Positions 1 through 9,505 of a stretch of DNA of 64,000 nucleotides are shown here, one piece after another (position 1 is the stretch's first letter; every line of letters starts with the position of its first letter). Origin of the DNA: Dyadobacter sp. CY356 (lineage in GTDB: Bacteria > Bacteroidota > Bacteroidia > Cytophagales > Spirosomataceae); NCBI RefSeq assembly GCF_021440195.1, contig NZ_JAJTSZ010000001.1, forward strand, positions 930,001 to 994,000, read 5' to 3'. A program made the position numbers and the translations under genes. A model generated the notes under the pieces. That model did not search any database. It worked only from the letters and a program-made list of their open reading frames with translations, and was not told the DNA's origin.

Positions 1-96
1 TTTCTTTTGGTAATATGGTCGTTTTTCGAATATGAGAAGTTTAGACATTTTCATGGCATTACAATTGCTAATGCATTCCGGAATCAACATAACGAT

Positions 97-612
97 ATGA
101 AACAGAACGAATCTAGTCAAATTTTGGAGGTTTTTAACTTAGGTGTAATGGCCGGGATCCGGTCAAATGCTGCTCCTGCTACGGCAAGTCACCTCCTTAG
201 CAATCAATATTCACCGGAACTTGCTAAATCAAATTTAAAATTTATGCAGTCACCTGTGTTTTCCAATGTGCTGAAAGTTATGGCAATCGGAGAATTAATA
301 GGGGACAAATTACCATCAACAGGAGATAGGATTGCTCCGGTGAGTGTGGTTTTCAGATGTTCGGCGGGAGCATTGGCGGGTGCCAGTATTTACAAAGCAA
401 ATGGTAACAATGCTGTTAAAGGTGCACTAATTGGCGCAGTTGCGGCTTTTGGATCTACCTTTGCAAGCTTTTATATGAGAAAAGCTGTGGGAGAAACTAC
501 TGGAATTTATGATCCGGTCGTGGGAATTATTGAGGATGCAATCGTTTTAGGATGTGCCGTCCATTTGACAAAAAGCAGGGAAAATGAATTTCCCGTACTT
601 AATAAAGTATAG
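97..612 (+). CDS. DUF4126-like small membrane protein
   Basis: A 171-residue protein starting at the ATG at 97. The frame is open further upstream to base 7, but those residues do not look like part of the family. It is rich in Gly/Ala with several hydrophobic stretches (near GVMAGIRSNAAPA, GALIGAVAAFGS, and a C-terminal segment before a basic tail), and it has the GIRS...A...S pattern and alternating Gly-rich helices that I associate with DUF4126 integral membrane proteins. The molecular function of that family is unknown. It stands alone, ending in a hairpin shared with the convergent nucleosidase gene. The upstream edge is cut by the window, so operon partners cannot be judged. Confidence 0.65.
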   Translation: MKQNESSQILEVFNLGVMAGIRSNAAPATASHLLSNQYSPELAKSNLKFMQSPVFSNVLKVMAIGELIGDKLPSTGDRIAPVSVVFRCSAGALAGASIYKANGNNAVKGALIGAVAAFGSTFASFYMRKAVGETTGIYDPVVGIIEDAIVLGCAVHLTKSRENEFPVLNKV

Positions 613-620
613 ACACCTGG

Positions 621-665
621 TAGATTGAAACACTTTGCATTATAAAAAATAAGTGTTTCAATCTA
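621..665. terminator. Bidirectional hairpin terminator
   Basis: A perfect 15-bp inverted repeat: TAGATTGAAACACTT at 621-635 pairs with AAGTGTTTCAATCTA at 651-665, around an A/T-rich loop. It lies between two convergent genes and its right arm contains the stop codon of the nucleosidase gene. Confidence 0.7.
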
Positions 666-1469
666 CTTCTTTCCAACTACCGCAATCACCAGTGTTGCAG
701 CGTTCTCAGCAGCAATGTTGTAAAAACTCATCATATCTGATCCTGCTTTGCTATTGGCATTATCACTCAGACTTCTGATGATCAAAAACGGTACATCCTG
801 TTGGTAACATGTCTGCGCAACCGCAGCACCTTCCATTTCGGTAGCGGCGGCGTCGAGATCTTTTCTTAACCTTTGTGTAGCTGTTTCTGATGACACAAAT
901 ACGTCGCCGGTTACGATAATACCTTTTGTGATGGTTGGGAAAAAACTCCCGTTTTCTCTTTTTACTTTTGAAAATTTAAGTTTTGGAGCAACCGAGATCG
1001 CTTTTTGTATCAAAGCAGAATCACAATTGAAAGTGACCGGATTTTCCTGCATGGTGTAGGGATTTTTAGTTGGACGATATAACATACCGCCATCCTCAAT
1101 TGCCCCGTAATCATGGTAAGTAACTTTTGTCCCGATCACAATGTCGCCCGGAAATAATGCCGGATTGATGCCGCCGGCGATACCTGAAAATACGATTTCT
1201 CTTGGTTTGAAATGCTCAATCATGATGGTTGTAGCAATGGCCGCATTCACTTTTCCAATACCCGTTTGTGCAAGAACAATTGATCTCCCGTTCAGTATGC
1301 CTTTGGAAAAACTGATTTTTGCGATAACGGTATCCTTTTTATTTTGCATTTTACTTTTTAGCAATTCAAGTTCAGGGGGAAATGCACCAAGAATTCCGGT
1401 GACGTCCTGAGCCTTGGTAACAAGAATTTGAAATGTTAAAAGCAGAGACAGAAATACAGTTTTTTTCAT
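663..1469 (-). CDS. mtnN: Exported MTA/SAH nucleosidase
   Basis: This 268-residue protein belongs to the nucleoside phosphorylase/MTAN family, which hydrolyses 5'-methylthioadenosine and S-adenosylhomocysteine to adenine plus a thiopentose. Family motifs are present: GILGAFPPE near the mature N-terminus, FSGIAGGINPAL, GDIVIGTKVTYHDYGA, the purine/ribose-binding TEMEGAAVAQ, and IRSLSDNAN with the catalytic Asp near the C-terminus. Unlike the cytosolic enzyme (about 230 residues) it begins with a signal peptide (MKKTVFLSLLLTFQILVTKA), so it should act in the periplasm. Its ATG lies 9 nt after the stop of a purine permease gene on the same strand, so the two are almost certainly one transcript. 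The natural reading is extracellular nucleoside cleavage followed by uptake of the base. Confidence 0.9.
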   Translation of the reverse strand: MKKTVFLSLLLTFQILVTKAQDVTGILGAFPPELELLKSKMQNKKDTVIAKISFSKGILNGRSIVLAQTGIGKVNAAIATTIMIEHFKPREIVFSGIAGGINPALFPGDIVIGTKVTYHDYGAIEDGGMLYRPTKNPYTMQENPVTFNCDSALIQKAISVAPKLKFSKVKRENGSFFPTITKGIIVTGDVFVSSETATQRLRKDLDAAATEMEGAAVAQTCYQQDVPFLIIRSLSDNANSKAGSDMMSFYNIAAENAATLVIAVVGKK

Positions 1470-1478
1470 AAATATGTT

Positions 1479-2777
1479 TTAAAAAATTAAGGCAAGTATG
1501 GCAAAAAAAATAATAATCCAGAGCGCTAGGCTTATTTCTTTTGCTCTTCCGGTAGCGATATGAAGTGCAGTCCAGCTGAGAAATCCCCAGATAATTCCCT
1601 GTGTTATTGAATAAGTAAACGGGATAAGAACCATGGCCAAAAAGGCCGGAAATGCTTCGTGCAATTGATCCCAGTTTATTTTTACCACAGGTTTCATCAT
1701 AAATACCCCCACTAAAACAAGTGCGGGAGCAGTGGCAATGGCCGGTACAGCACTGATGAGCGGAGATAAAAACAGAAATGGTAGAAACAATATTGCACCC
1801 ACCACAGCGGTAAGGCCAGTTTTTCCTCCTTGTTCAATACCAACTGCTGATTCAATATAGGCTGTTCCGGGACTACTTCCGGTGAGTCCGGCTATGGTTG
1901 TTGAAAAGGCGTCGACTATCAAAGATTTTTGAATATTCCGCGGTTCTCCGTTTTCATCCAAAAGATTAGCTGCTTCGGCAAGCCCAACAAAAGTAGAAAG
2001 ACTGTCGAACATATCGGTGAAAACAAAAGCAAGAATGATAGGAGCAAGGCTCCATTTCAAAGAGTTGACGATATCGAGCTGAAACAATAAACTGAAATCC
2101 GGTTTGGCAATAATATCAGTAACTGTAATAATCGCAGCAGTTCCTCCCCACCACCGGCCTATTGGCCATGCCAGGAGACTGGTTAGAAGGATACCGATCA
2201 GAATGCTTCCTTTAACTTTTTTGATCAATAATATTACCGTAATCAAAAGTCCTGCGATGAAAGTTAAAGTGGAAGCATTTAATGGACCCAAGCCAACCAT
2301 CGTTGCCGGATTTGCAACAATGAATTTTGCATTGGCAAAACCGATCAACGTAATAAACAGGCCGATACCCGAAGCAATGGCATACCGCAAAGGTTTTGGA
2401 ATTGCTTTTACGATATAGGAGCGGAGATTAAAAACGGATAATAAAAGAAAGAAAACTCCCGACCAGAAAACAGTACCGAGTGCTACCTGCCAGCTAAGTT
2501 TATCCGTCATCACCGCAGTGAAAGTAAAAAACGCATTCAGTCCCATACCCGGTGCAACCAGAATAGGATTGTTAGCATACAAACCCATCATCAAACTACT
2601 AAAAAAAGAAACCAGAATGGTAGCCGTAAGTACAGCGGAAAACGGCATTCCCGTCTGGCTTAAAATGGAGGGGTTAACAACAATAATATAAGCCGTCGCA
2701 AGAAACGAAGATAAACCGGCAAGGATTTCAGTGGAAAGGGTAGTATTCTGTTTTTTTAATCCGGAAGCGGAAAACAT
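1479..2777 (-). CDS. NCS2-family adenine/guanine/hypoxanthine permease
   Basis: A 432-residue, multi-pass inner-membrane purine permease of the AzgA-like branch of NCS2. Visible hallmarks are the N-terminal TEILAGLSSFLATAYIIVVN stretch, the long helix with ANNPILVAPGMGLNAFF, the FVFTDMFDSLSTFVG segment with the conserved acidic residues, and GSSPGTAYIESAVGIEQGG after it. The start is placed at the ATG at 2777 (MFSASGLKK); the frame continues 12 codons upstream, but that extension lies over a promoter-like -7 element (TATATTTG, bases 2795-2802 read on the minus strand). It is the first gene of a two-gene unit with the exported nucleosidase, which fits import of adenine or hypoxanthine by H+ symport. 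Confidence 0.9.
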   Translation of the reverse strand: MFSASGLKKQNTTLSTEILAGLSSFLATAYIIVVNPSILSQTGMPFSAVLTATILVSFFSSLMMGLYANNPILVAPGMGLNAFFTFTAVMTDKLSWQVALGTVFWSGVFFLLLSVFNLRSYIVKAIPKPLRYAIASGIGLFITLIGFANAKFIVANPATMVGLGPLNASTLTFIAGLLITVILLIKKVKGSILIGILLTSLLAWPIGRWWGGTAAIITVTDIIAKPDFSLLFQLDIVNSLKWSLAPIILAFVFTDMFDSLSTFVGLAEAANLLDENGEPRNIQKSLIVDAFSTTIAGLTGSSPGTAYIESAVGIEQGGKTGLTAVVGAILFLPFLFLSPLISAVPAIATAPALVLVGVFMMKPVVKINWDQLHEAFPAFLAMVLIPFTYSITQGIIWGFLSWTALHIATGRAKEISLALWIIIFFAILALIF

Positions 2778-2834
2778 AATCTCAGGGTTTAGTTCAAATA
2801 TATTGAATAGCACCCGTTTATAAAAATCATTGAA

Positions 2835-2848
2835 ACCCTAATTAGGGT
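2835..2848. promoter_or_regulatory. Perfect palindrome upstream of the purine operon
   Basis: ACCCTAATTAGGGT is a perfect 14-bp palindrome about 33 nt upstream of a minus-strand -7-like box (TATATTTG, 2795-2802) before the permease. No good -33 TTTG is seen at the usual distance. It could be an operator for an unidentified regulator; this is inference from symmetry and position. Confidence 0.35.
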
Positions 2849-2966
2849 CATTTAGCAGAATATGTACAGAATTGAACGGCTTGATTTGAAACTTATTAAT
2901 CAACTGATATTAAATATCATTATGATAAGTTTGAATTGTGAGAGGTAATTTTCCCTTTGCAGGAAT

Positions 2967-3002
2967 AAAAAAGAGCCTGTCTTGATTTCTCAAAACAGGC
3001 TC
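2967..3002 (-). terminator. Terminator of the rimP-nusA-infB operon
   Basis: Read on the minus strand, GAGCCTGT (3002-2995) pairs with ACAGGCTC (2980-2973) and is followed by a run of six T. It lies 19 nt after the infB stop codon, a textbook intrinsic terminator. Confidence 0.85.
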
Positions 3003-3020
3003 ACTTACTATATTTTAATA

Positions 3021-6000
3021 TTAAAGTGATCTTTTCACTTCACGTAATTCGAAACTTTCGATAATATCTCCCACTTCAATATCATTGAAGTTTTTGATAC
3101 TCAAACCACACTCGTAACCATTTCTTACTTCCTGAACATCGTCTTTGTAACGTTTCAGCGAGTCAATTTCTCCGGTTAGAAGTACGATACCATCACGAAC
3201 GATACGGATTTTGTTGCTTCGTTTCACGAAACCATCCGTTACATAACATCCGGCAATTGTACCAATACGGCTGATTTTGAACACTTCACGAATCTCGATA
3301 TTACCAGTGATAATCTCTTCGATCGTTGGGGCAAGCATACCTGTCATGGCATCCTTAATCTCATCAATCGCGCTATAAATTACAGAGTAGTGACGAATCT
3401 CGATCTGATCCTGTTCAGCCATTTTCTTCGCATTTGCAGAAGGACGAACCTGGAAACCAACGATAATCGCATCCGCAGCAATGGCAAGGTTAACATCCGA
3501 TTCGGAAATCTGACCAACTGCCTTATGGATGATATTAACCTGAACTTCATTAGTCGAAAGTTGCAATAACGAATCTGAAAGTGCTTCCACAGATCCATCC
3601 ACATCACCTTTGATAATCAGGTTAAGCTCACGGAAACTACCGATCGCCTTACGACGGCCAATTTCTTCCAGCGTAATATGCTTACGGGTACGGATTGTCT
3701 GTTCACGTTGAATCTGCTCACGTTTCACAGCGATGTCACGTGCATCACGTTCGTTTTCAAACACATTGAAACGATCACCCGCCTGCGGCGCGCCATTCAA
3801 ACCAAGCAACTGAACTGGCATAGATGGTCCGGCAGTTTTCAGCTTGCGACCAAGGTAATCGGTCATTGCTTTTACCTTACCAAAATGTGCACCTGCCAAA
3901 ACAACATCACCAACTTTCAATGTACCTGTTTCAACGAGGATCGTTGTAACATATCCGCGTCCTTTATCCAAGGATGCTTCCACTACGCTACCGATCGCAC
4001 GACGGTTCGGATTCGCTTTCAGTTCAAGTAATTCTGCTTCTAAAAGAACTTTTTCCAAGAGAAGATCAATACCCAAACCTGATTTGGATGATATTTCCTG
4101 AGTCTGGTATTTACCACCCCATTCTTCAACCAATATATTCATGTTGGCAAGTTCTTCACGAATTTTTTCCGTGTTGGCACCTGCTTTATCTACCTTACTG
4201 AATGCAAACACGATCGGTACCCCCGCAACCTGTGAGTGATTGATCGCTTCACGTGTTTGTGGCATGATACTATCGTCCGCTGCAATTACAATAATTACAA
4301 CGTCGGTAACTTTCGCTCCACGGGCACGCATCGCTGTAAAGGCTTCGTGACCCGGTGTATCAAGGAATGTAACCTGTTTGCCAGTTTTTGTTTTAACGCT
4401 ATATGCACCGATGTGCTGGGTAATTCCACCCGCTTCACCACTGGCTACGTTTTCAGAACGGATATAATCCAGAAGGGATGTTTTCCCGTGATCGACGTGA
4501 CCCATGATCGTTACGATCGGAGCTCTTTCAATCAGGCTTTCTTCTGTATCAACTTCTTCAACAACGTCGTTCTGAACTTCTTCTTCTGCTGAGATAAAGG
4601 CAACTTCAAATCCGAACTCATCAGCAATAAATGTGATTGCTTCTGCATCCAGACGCTGGTTGATCGAAACGAACATACCCATGCTCATACAAACCGAAAT
4701 TACTTCCTGAACCGTCACTTCCATTAAAGAAGCCAGGTCGTTTGCAGATACAAATTCTGTTACACGCAATACTTTTGTTTCTTCCAATCCGTCTGCGTTT
4801 GGATCATTCTGATCTGCACGGTCGCGGCGGCGTAATCCTTTTCCACGTGTGGCTGTACGGCTGTTACCTCCACCCATTCTTGCCATTGTGGCCTTGATAT
4901 TGTCAGAAACTTCTTTGTCAGAAACCTCTTCTCTTTTTCCGCCTCTTCTGTTATTCGTATTGGCGCGGCCTTTATTTGCTGCTGATCCGGCAGAATTATT
5001 GCTGGCTCCCGCAGTAGTTCCGGAAGCAGGAGGCGTAGTGCCTGGCGCTCCGGTAGCTGGCCTGCTTGGCCCCGAGCTAGTACTGTTTGTATTAGCCGGA
5101 CGCGGATTATTAGGGTTATTTCCCTGGTATGGCGTTCTGGTTCTGTCGCGGTTGTTGGTATCCCTGTTCCCGGTTGCGTTAGGTGCCGAAGGTGTTCCGG
5201 TTCCGGATGCAGGCGTAGCAGGTGCTCCTGCCACAGCTGGTTTCACTTCCGGTGCAGCACCATCACGAATACGTTTTCTTTTACGGCGACGTTTTTTGTC
5301 GGTTGCCGAATCGCTTGATGCAACAGGATCTTTTTTCTTAGCCCTGTCCGAAGGAAGTTCGATTTTCCCAATGACCCGAAGACCACGAAGCTGCTCTCCG
5401 CGAGCTTCAATCAATTCAGATTCATTGGATTCAGGAGCAACAACGTTGCTTTCTGGACCCGTTTTGCTTTCAGCAATAGGAGTGATAGGAGGGGGCGTTT
5501 CTTTTACAGGAGTTTCCACCGGTTTTGACTCTTCTTTTAGAGTTGGCGGCTTCACTTCGGCAACAGGCTGTACCACCGGTGTTGGTTCCGGCTTTTCAAC
5601 TACTACCTCTTTTTCAGCAACTATCTCTTTCTTTGGTTGTTCGATTATTATATTTTCAACCGGCGGGGTCACCACAGGCTGTGTTTCTTGCTTGATTTCC
5701 TGCGGTACTTCTTTCACAGGTTCGGCAACTTTAACTTCCGGTTTCGGAGTTTCGGCTACCGGCTGCGGTGCAGGCGGGGTTTCAATCTTAACCTCTTGTA
5801 CAGTTTCCTTCACAGGTTCAGGTTGGGCAGGAGCAGGAGCAGGTGCTGGTGCTGGTCTTTTAGCGTCCAGGTCAATCTTTCCAACCACCTTGATACCCGG
5901 CAATCTGTTTTCAACAGGGGAAGGCGTTGGCTCAGCCTTTTCTTCCACCTGAGGTTTTTCTTCATTAGGTTTAGCAGGCGAATTACGGAAATACAAAATT

Positions 6001-6260
6001 CCGTCAACATCACTTTTTACCTTTTCTTCCTTAATTTCAGCAACTGGTTCAGAAGCAGTACTTCTTGGAGTCCATGAAGCTTTGAGGTCATCAGACTTGA
6101 AGTCTTTTGCAAGGAAATCAATTTGATCCGAATTAATTTTGGTATTGGGGTTACTTTCCACCTTGTACCCTTTGGCAGACAGGTGATCCACGATCGTAGT
6201 AATTCCTACGTTCAGGATCCTTGCCACTTGGCTCAGGCGCATCATTTTATCTTCTGCCAT
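3021..6260 (-). CDS. infB: Translation initiation factor IF-2
   Basis: A 1079-residue GTPase that brings initiator fMet-tRNA to the 30S subunit. The start is the ATG at 6260 ([16 protein letters not shown]), since an IF2_N helical domain begins right there; upstream codons are unlikely to be used. Residues from about 60 to 470 are low-complexity Pro/Glu/Val- then Asn/Thr/Arg-rich linker, long as is common in Bacteroidetes. A second IF2_N domain follows at about 490-550, then the G domain with GHVDHGKTS near residue 587, DTPGHE, and the later beta-barrel and C2 domains. The G4 motif reads SKVD (around residue 687) where NKxD is expected. The gene is last in the rimP-nusA-infB operon, 77 nt after nusA, with a terminator behind it. 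Confidence 0.97.
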   Translation of the reverse strand: MAEDKMMRLSQVARILNVGITTIVDHLSAKGYKVESNPNTKINSDQIDFLAKDFKSDDLKASWTPRSTASEPVAEIKEEKVKSDVDGILYFRNSPAKPNEEKPQVEEKAEPTPSPVENRLPGIKVVGKIDLDAKRPAPAPAPAPAQPEPVKETVQEVKIETPPAPQPVAETPKPEVKVAEPVKEVPQEIKQETQPVVTPPVENIIIEQPKKEIVAEKEVVVEKPEPTPVVQPVAEVKPPTLKEESKPVETPVKETPPPITPIAESKTGPESNVVAPESNESELIEARGEQLRGLRVIGKIELPSDRAKKKDPVASSDSATDKKRRRKRKRIRDGAAPEVKPAVAGAPATPASGTGTPSAPNATGNRDTNNRDRTRTPYQGNNPNNPRPANTNSTSSGPSRPATGAPGTTPPASGTTAGASNNSAGSAANKGRANTNNRRGGKREEVSDKEVSDNIKATMARMGGGNSRTATRGKGLRRRDRADQNDPNADGLEETKVLRVTEFVSANDLASLMEVTVQEVISVCMSMGMFVSINQRLDAEAITFIADEFGFEVAFISAEEEVQNDVVEEVDTEESLIERAPIVTIMGHVDHGKTSLLDYIRSENVASGEAGGITQHIGAYSVKTKTGKQVTFLDTPGHEAFTAMRARGAKVTDVVIIVIAADDSIMPQTREAINHSQVAGVPIVFAFSKVDKAGANTEKIREELANMNILVEEWGGKYQTQEISSKSGLGIDLLLEKVLLEAELLELKANPNRRAIGSVVEASLDKGRGYVTTILVETGTLKVGDVVLAGAHFGKVKAMTDYLGRKLKTAGPSMPVQLLGLNGAPQAGDRFNVFENERDARDIAVKREQIQREQTIRTRKHITLEEIGRRKAIGSFRELNLIIKGDVDGSVEALSDSLLQLSTNEVQVNIIHKAVGQISESDVNLAIAADAIIVGFQVRPSANAKKMAEQDQIEIRHYSVIYSAIDEIKDAMTGMLAPTIEEIITGNIEIREVFKISRIGTIAGCYVTDGFVKRSNKIRIVRDGIVLLTGEIDSLKRYKDDVQEVRNGYECGLSIKNFNDIEVGDIIESFELREVKRSL

Positions 6261-6337
6261 ATTAGCAATTTGTAGAAAAAAGTTTTTGCATCCGTGGAAA
6301 TATAACACTATGTCAATACCTCCACATATTCATGTAA

Positions 6338-7579
6338 TTATTCAAACTCTTTACGAAGGATATCCAGAATATCTTCGACGGTATTTTCTTCTAAATCTGT
6401 CCGTCGAACAAGTTCTTCTTTATTCAGCGCTAAAACACTCTTAGCGGTATCCAATCCTATTTTGTGTAGTTCACTGATCATCCATGCATCTATTTCATCA
6501 GAGAATTCAGAAAGATCTACATCTTCGTCATTATGCTCTTCGATATCACGGAATACATCAATTTCCATACCAACCAGTTTGCCTGCCAGCTTAATATTCT
6601 GGCCGCCTTTACCGATTGCAAGCGAAACCTGATCGGGCTTCAAGAACACTGATACCCGTTTTGCTTCGCGGTCAATTTGCATTGAGCTCACTTTTGCCGG
6701 ACTTAACGCCCTGCTGATAAGCAATTCAAGATTTTCAGTATAGTTGATAACGTCGATATTCTCATTACCAAGTTCCCGAACGATCGAGTGGATTCTTGAA
6801 CCCTTCATACCCACACATGCTCCAACCGGATCAATGCGGTCATCGTAAGATTCAACAGCCACTTTCGCGCGCTCACCTGGCTCACGTACAACTCTTCTCA
6901 CAGCAATAATTCCGTCATAAATTTCAGGAATTTCAACTTCAAACAAGCGTTCAAGGAACACAGGAGAAGTTCTGGATAAAGTAATTTTTGGTGTACCGTT
7001 GTTCATTTCCACTTTATGGATAACCGATTTAACGGATTCTCCTTTACGGAAACGGTCTTTGGAAATCTGTTCTGTGCGTGGAAGAGAAAGTTCATTTCCT
7101 TCACCGTCCATAATGATTACTTCGTGACGCAACGTCTGGTAAACTTCACCTGTAATCATTTCACCAACCTGATCCTTGTATTTTTCATACATGATCTCCT
7201 TTTCCATGTCTTTAATTTTCTGGATAAGGGTTTGGCGTGCTGTCTGAACAAGCCTGCGGCCAAATTCAACCAGCTTCACTTCCTCAGCAACTTCCTCACC
7301 AACTTCAAAGTCGGTTTGTATTTTCCGGGCTTCTGCAAGAGGTATTTTGTTGTAATCCCAAATATCTTCTGAGTTGTCGTCGACAATTTCACGGGTGCGC
7401 CACATTTCAAGGTCACCACTTTCCGGGTTAATGATTACATCAAAATTATCATCAGTGCCGTATTTTTTACGAATCATCGTACGAAACACTTCTTCCAAAA
7501 CGCTGATCATCGTCGGACGATCAATGTTTTTAGAGCTTGCAAACTCCGCGAATGACTCAATTAATATTCCGCTATCCAT
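6338..7579 (-). CDS. nusA: Transcription termination/antitermination factor NusA
   Basis: This 413-residue protein binds RNA polymerase and nascent RNA to control pausing, termination and antitermination. The order is a NusA N-terminal domain (about 1-125, starting MDSGILIESFAEFASSKN), an S1 domain (about 135-200), then two KH domains with DPVGACVGMKGSRIHSI and SLAIGKGGQNIKLAGKL. An acidic linker (EEHNDEDVDLSEFSDE) leads to one helix-hairpin-helix-like repeat ending at the C-terminus. The second long C-terminal repeat of E. coli NusA is absent, which is normal outside gamma-proteobacteria. It sits between rimP and infB, the conserved bacterial order. Confidence 0.97.
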   Translation of the reverse strand: MDSGILIESFAEFASSKNIDRPTMISVLEEVFRTMIRKKYGTDDNFDVIINPESGDLEMWRTREIVDDNSEDIWDYNKIPLAEARKIQTDFEVGEEVAEEVKLVEFGRRLVQTARQTLIQKIKDMEKEIMYEKYKDQVGEMITGEVYQTLRHEVIIMDGEGNELSLPRTEQISKDRFRKGESVKSVIHKVEMNNGTPKITLSRTSPVFLERLFEVEIPEIYDGIIAVRRVVREPGERAKVAVESYDDRIDPVGACVGMKGSRIHSIVRELGNENIDVINYTENLELLISRALSPAKVSSMQIDREAKRVSVFLKPDQVSLAIGKGGQNIKLAGKLVGMEIDVFRDIEEHNDEDVDLSEFSDEIDAWMISELHKIGLDTAKSVLALNKEELVRRTDLEENTVEDILDILRKEFE

Positions 7580-7661
7580 TGTAATGCTTAAGAATATTTG
7601 CTGATACTAAGTTATACATAATATATAATTTCCTGCAAACCAGATTAAGTATAAAACTGGT

Positions 7662-8150
7662 TTATAAGTTTTTAAACGAGATTTCCACAAGTGCTTTCGA
7701 GATTTGATCCGTTGGGATATCCCGTTTCAGCAAAGTTTCGTCCAAAGGTATTTTTGATTTTTTCTTAGGCTCCGGCAATTGAAGTTTTATTTCTTCCACT
7801 GTTGCTTCAATTAACTGTCCCGAAATTATCTCTCCTGTTTTTAAAGTTACCTTTAAATTTCTACCCAGGTTTTTCAAATATTGACGGAGCAAAACCAGTG
7901 GCTGGTCCAGGCCGGGAGAAGAAACTTCCAGGGTATATGCCTCAGCAAAAACTTCCAGTTCTTCAAGTTGTTTTGCAAGCCTGCGGCTAATGGATGTACA
8001 TTCCTGAATTGTAATGCCTTCGTCCTTATCGACGAGAATGATTACTTTCTGACTTGTTTTAGAAGCCTTAACCTGAATATCCACCAGAAAATAATTGCCT
8101 TCCTCCATCATCGGAGCCAGCAAAACTTCCAAATGTTCTTTTATTGTCAT
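7662..8150 (-). CDS. rimP: Ribosome maturation factor RimP
   Basis: A 162-residue cytoplasmic protein needed for 30S subunit maturation. The start is set at the ATG at 8150 (MTIKEHLEVLLAPMMEEG); the open frame extends 15 codons further, but that part lies in the leader region. The N-terminal domain carries VDIQVKASKTSQKVIILVDK and GITIQECTSISRRLAKQLE, followed by the typical LEVSSPGLDQPL motif and an SH3-like C-terminal domain (GQLIEATVEEIKLQL). It is the first gene of the operon with nusA 82 nt downstream and a strong consensus promoter at 8223-8254. Confidence 0.95.
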   Translation of the reverse strand: MTIKEHLEVLLAPMMEEGNYFLVDIQVKASKTSQKVIILVDKDEGITIQECTSISRRLAKQLEELEVFAEAYTLEVSSPGLDQPLVLLRQYLKNLGRNLKVTLKTGEIISGQLIEATVEEIKLQLPEPKKKSKIPLDETLLKRDIPTDQISKALVEISFKNL

Positions 8151-8222
8151 GTAAGATGTACTACAAATAAAAAAGGGGATTAAATACCCCCTCAATCAAC
8201 CGATCAAACTCGAATTATAATG

Positions 8223-8254
8223 CAAATGTAAAACTTTTTTATGATTTGTACAAA
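8223..8254 (-). promoter_or_regulatory. Bacteroidetes-type promoter for rimP-nusA-infB
   Basis: On the minus strand TTTG (8254-8251), a 20-nt spacer, then TACATTTG (8230-8223) match exactly the Bacteroidetes -33/-7 consensus TTTG...TAnnTTTG. Transcription would start near 8217 and leave a leader of roughly 65 nt before rimP. Confidence 0.75.
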
Positions 8255-8306
8255 CTCTGAGTGAAGTGTTCTTTATTCGAAGTGTTCCTCTATTTTTGTA
8301 ACAGCA

Positions 8307-9416
8307 TTGAAATCATATCGTATTGTGAAAGGATTGAAAGGTTTTTTTTGGTTTTTATTTAAGTGTTTCGCAGTTTACAGTATACTCGTATATGCCTTAA
8401 CATTCTGGGTACCTTCGTCACACTGGCTGCCCGGGTTTTTGATGATGTCTTTTCCGGTTACTTTGCTGGTCAATATCGGGTTTCTGATTTTCTGGCTGCT
8501 TGTTGATCCGAAAAAAGCGCTGGCTCCCTTATTTTTAATTTTTCTGGCGGGCGTTTTTCTGGACAGGACTTATCAGTTCAGAAAAAATCCGGTTGATGTG
8601 AGCACTGGCGAGAAGAAAGTTTTTAAAGTACTGAACTATAATGTATTTGGATTCTGGATCAAACCGGATCATTCCAAAGACGATGATGCCGAAACCAACA
8701 AACTGAAAAATTGGATCATTGATCAGAATGCCGATGTGATTTGTATGCCTGAGTTTAACAACGAGGATTATAATTCGAATTTCAGGACGGTTCAGTTTTT
8801 GAGAAAATCCGGATATTTGTATTCCAATATGCTGGATAACAACAGAATGAAGGATGGGACGACTTTTAAAACACTGGCGATGTTTTCAAAACATCCTATC
8901 ATAAAACACAGGGAAAACCCTACCGAGCAGCAAAACGGGCTTATGTATATTGATATTGCCGTTGGAAAAGATACTTTAAGGGTTATTGGTGTGCATTTGT
9001 ACTCTATGTCGCTCAGGTTATCAAAACTGGTAAGTCAGAAAGAAATGTCAGGAATAAAAAAGGAGACGAGAGGAACGTTGTCCCAAATGAAAAAAGGATT
9101 TATCGCCAGGATTTCTGAAACAAAAATCATTGAAAAATGGGTTAAAGAATCTCCCCATGCTGTCATTGTCTGCGGTGATTTTAATGAAACACCTTACAGT
9201 TATGTATACGGTAAGTGCCGTAAACTTTTAAATAATGCTTTTGAAACCAGGGGAGAAGGTTTTGGTTTTTCATTCAACCACCTTCCATATTTTATCCGGA
9301 TCGACAATCAGTTTTATGATGATAAAAAACTTGAAGCGTTAGATTTTAAGACATTCAATAAGGTGAAATATTCTGATCATTATCCATGTCTGGGAACTTA
9401 CCGCTTTAAGAAGTAG
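8307..9416 (+). CDS. Membrane-anchored endonuclease/exonuclease/phosphatase family protein
   Basis: A 369-residue protein with about three hydrophobic helices in the first 100 residues (GFFWFLFKCFAVYSILVYAL, then FLMMSFPVTLLVNIGFLIFW, then APLFLIFLAGVFL), followed by an EEP-fold domain like DNase I and sphingomyelinases. Catalytic motifs are recognisable: LNYNVFGFW, CMPEFNNEDYN, VIGVHLYS, VCGDFNETPYS with Asp/Asn, and the final YSDHYPCLGTY. No ATG is available near the front; the start is a TTG at 8307 or a GTG at 8325. A -7-like TATTTTTG at 8291-8298 would put the transcript start almost on the TTG, which slightly favours the GTG. The substrate (nucleic acid, phospholipid or other phosphodiester) cannot be told from sequence. 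Confidence 0.85.
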   Translation: MKSYRIVKGLKGFFWFLFKCFAVYSILVYALTFWVPSSHWLPGFLMMSFPVTLLVNIGFLIFWLLVDPKKALAPLFLIFLAGVFLDRTYQFRKNPVDVSTGEKKVFKVLNYNVFGFWIKPDHSKDDDAETNKLKNWIIDQNADVICMPEFNNEDYNSNFRTVQFLRKSGYLYSNMLDNNRMKDGTTFKTLAMFSKHPIIKHRENPTEQQNGLMYIDIAVGKDTLRVIGVHLYSMSLRLSKLVSQKEMSGIKKETRGTLSQMKKGFIARISETKIIEKWVKESPHAVIVCGDFNETPYSYVYGKCRKLLNNAFETRGEGFGFSFNHLPYFIRIDNQFYDDKKLEALDFKTFNKVKYSDHYPCLGTYRFKK

Positions 9417-9449
9417 TGTGATAGTCAGAAAATCTAGTAACGTATAAAG

Positions 9450-9486
9450 AAAAGGGTTGGAAGCCAAACTGGCCGCCAACCCTTTT
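9450..9486. terminator. Bidirectional terminator
   Basis: AAAAGGGTTGG (9450-9460) pairs with CCAACCCTTTT (9476-9486), with A-rich and T-rich flanks. It separates the convergent EEP and DUF4907 genes and serves both strands. Confidence 0.85.
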
Positions 9487-9505
9487 CTTTAAATATTTCA
9501 TGAAC

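Noticed and set aside
2820-2960. Purine riboswitch before the permease gene
   Set aside because: The leader is too short between the -7 box and the start codon, and the conserved three-way-junction bases are not visible.
4849-5952. A 367-codon open frame on the plus strand opposite infB
   Set aside because: It mirrors the Pro/Glu/Val-rich low-complexity linker of IF-2; its Gly/Ser/Ala/Thr-rich translation is an antisense artefact with no domain.
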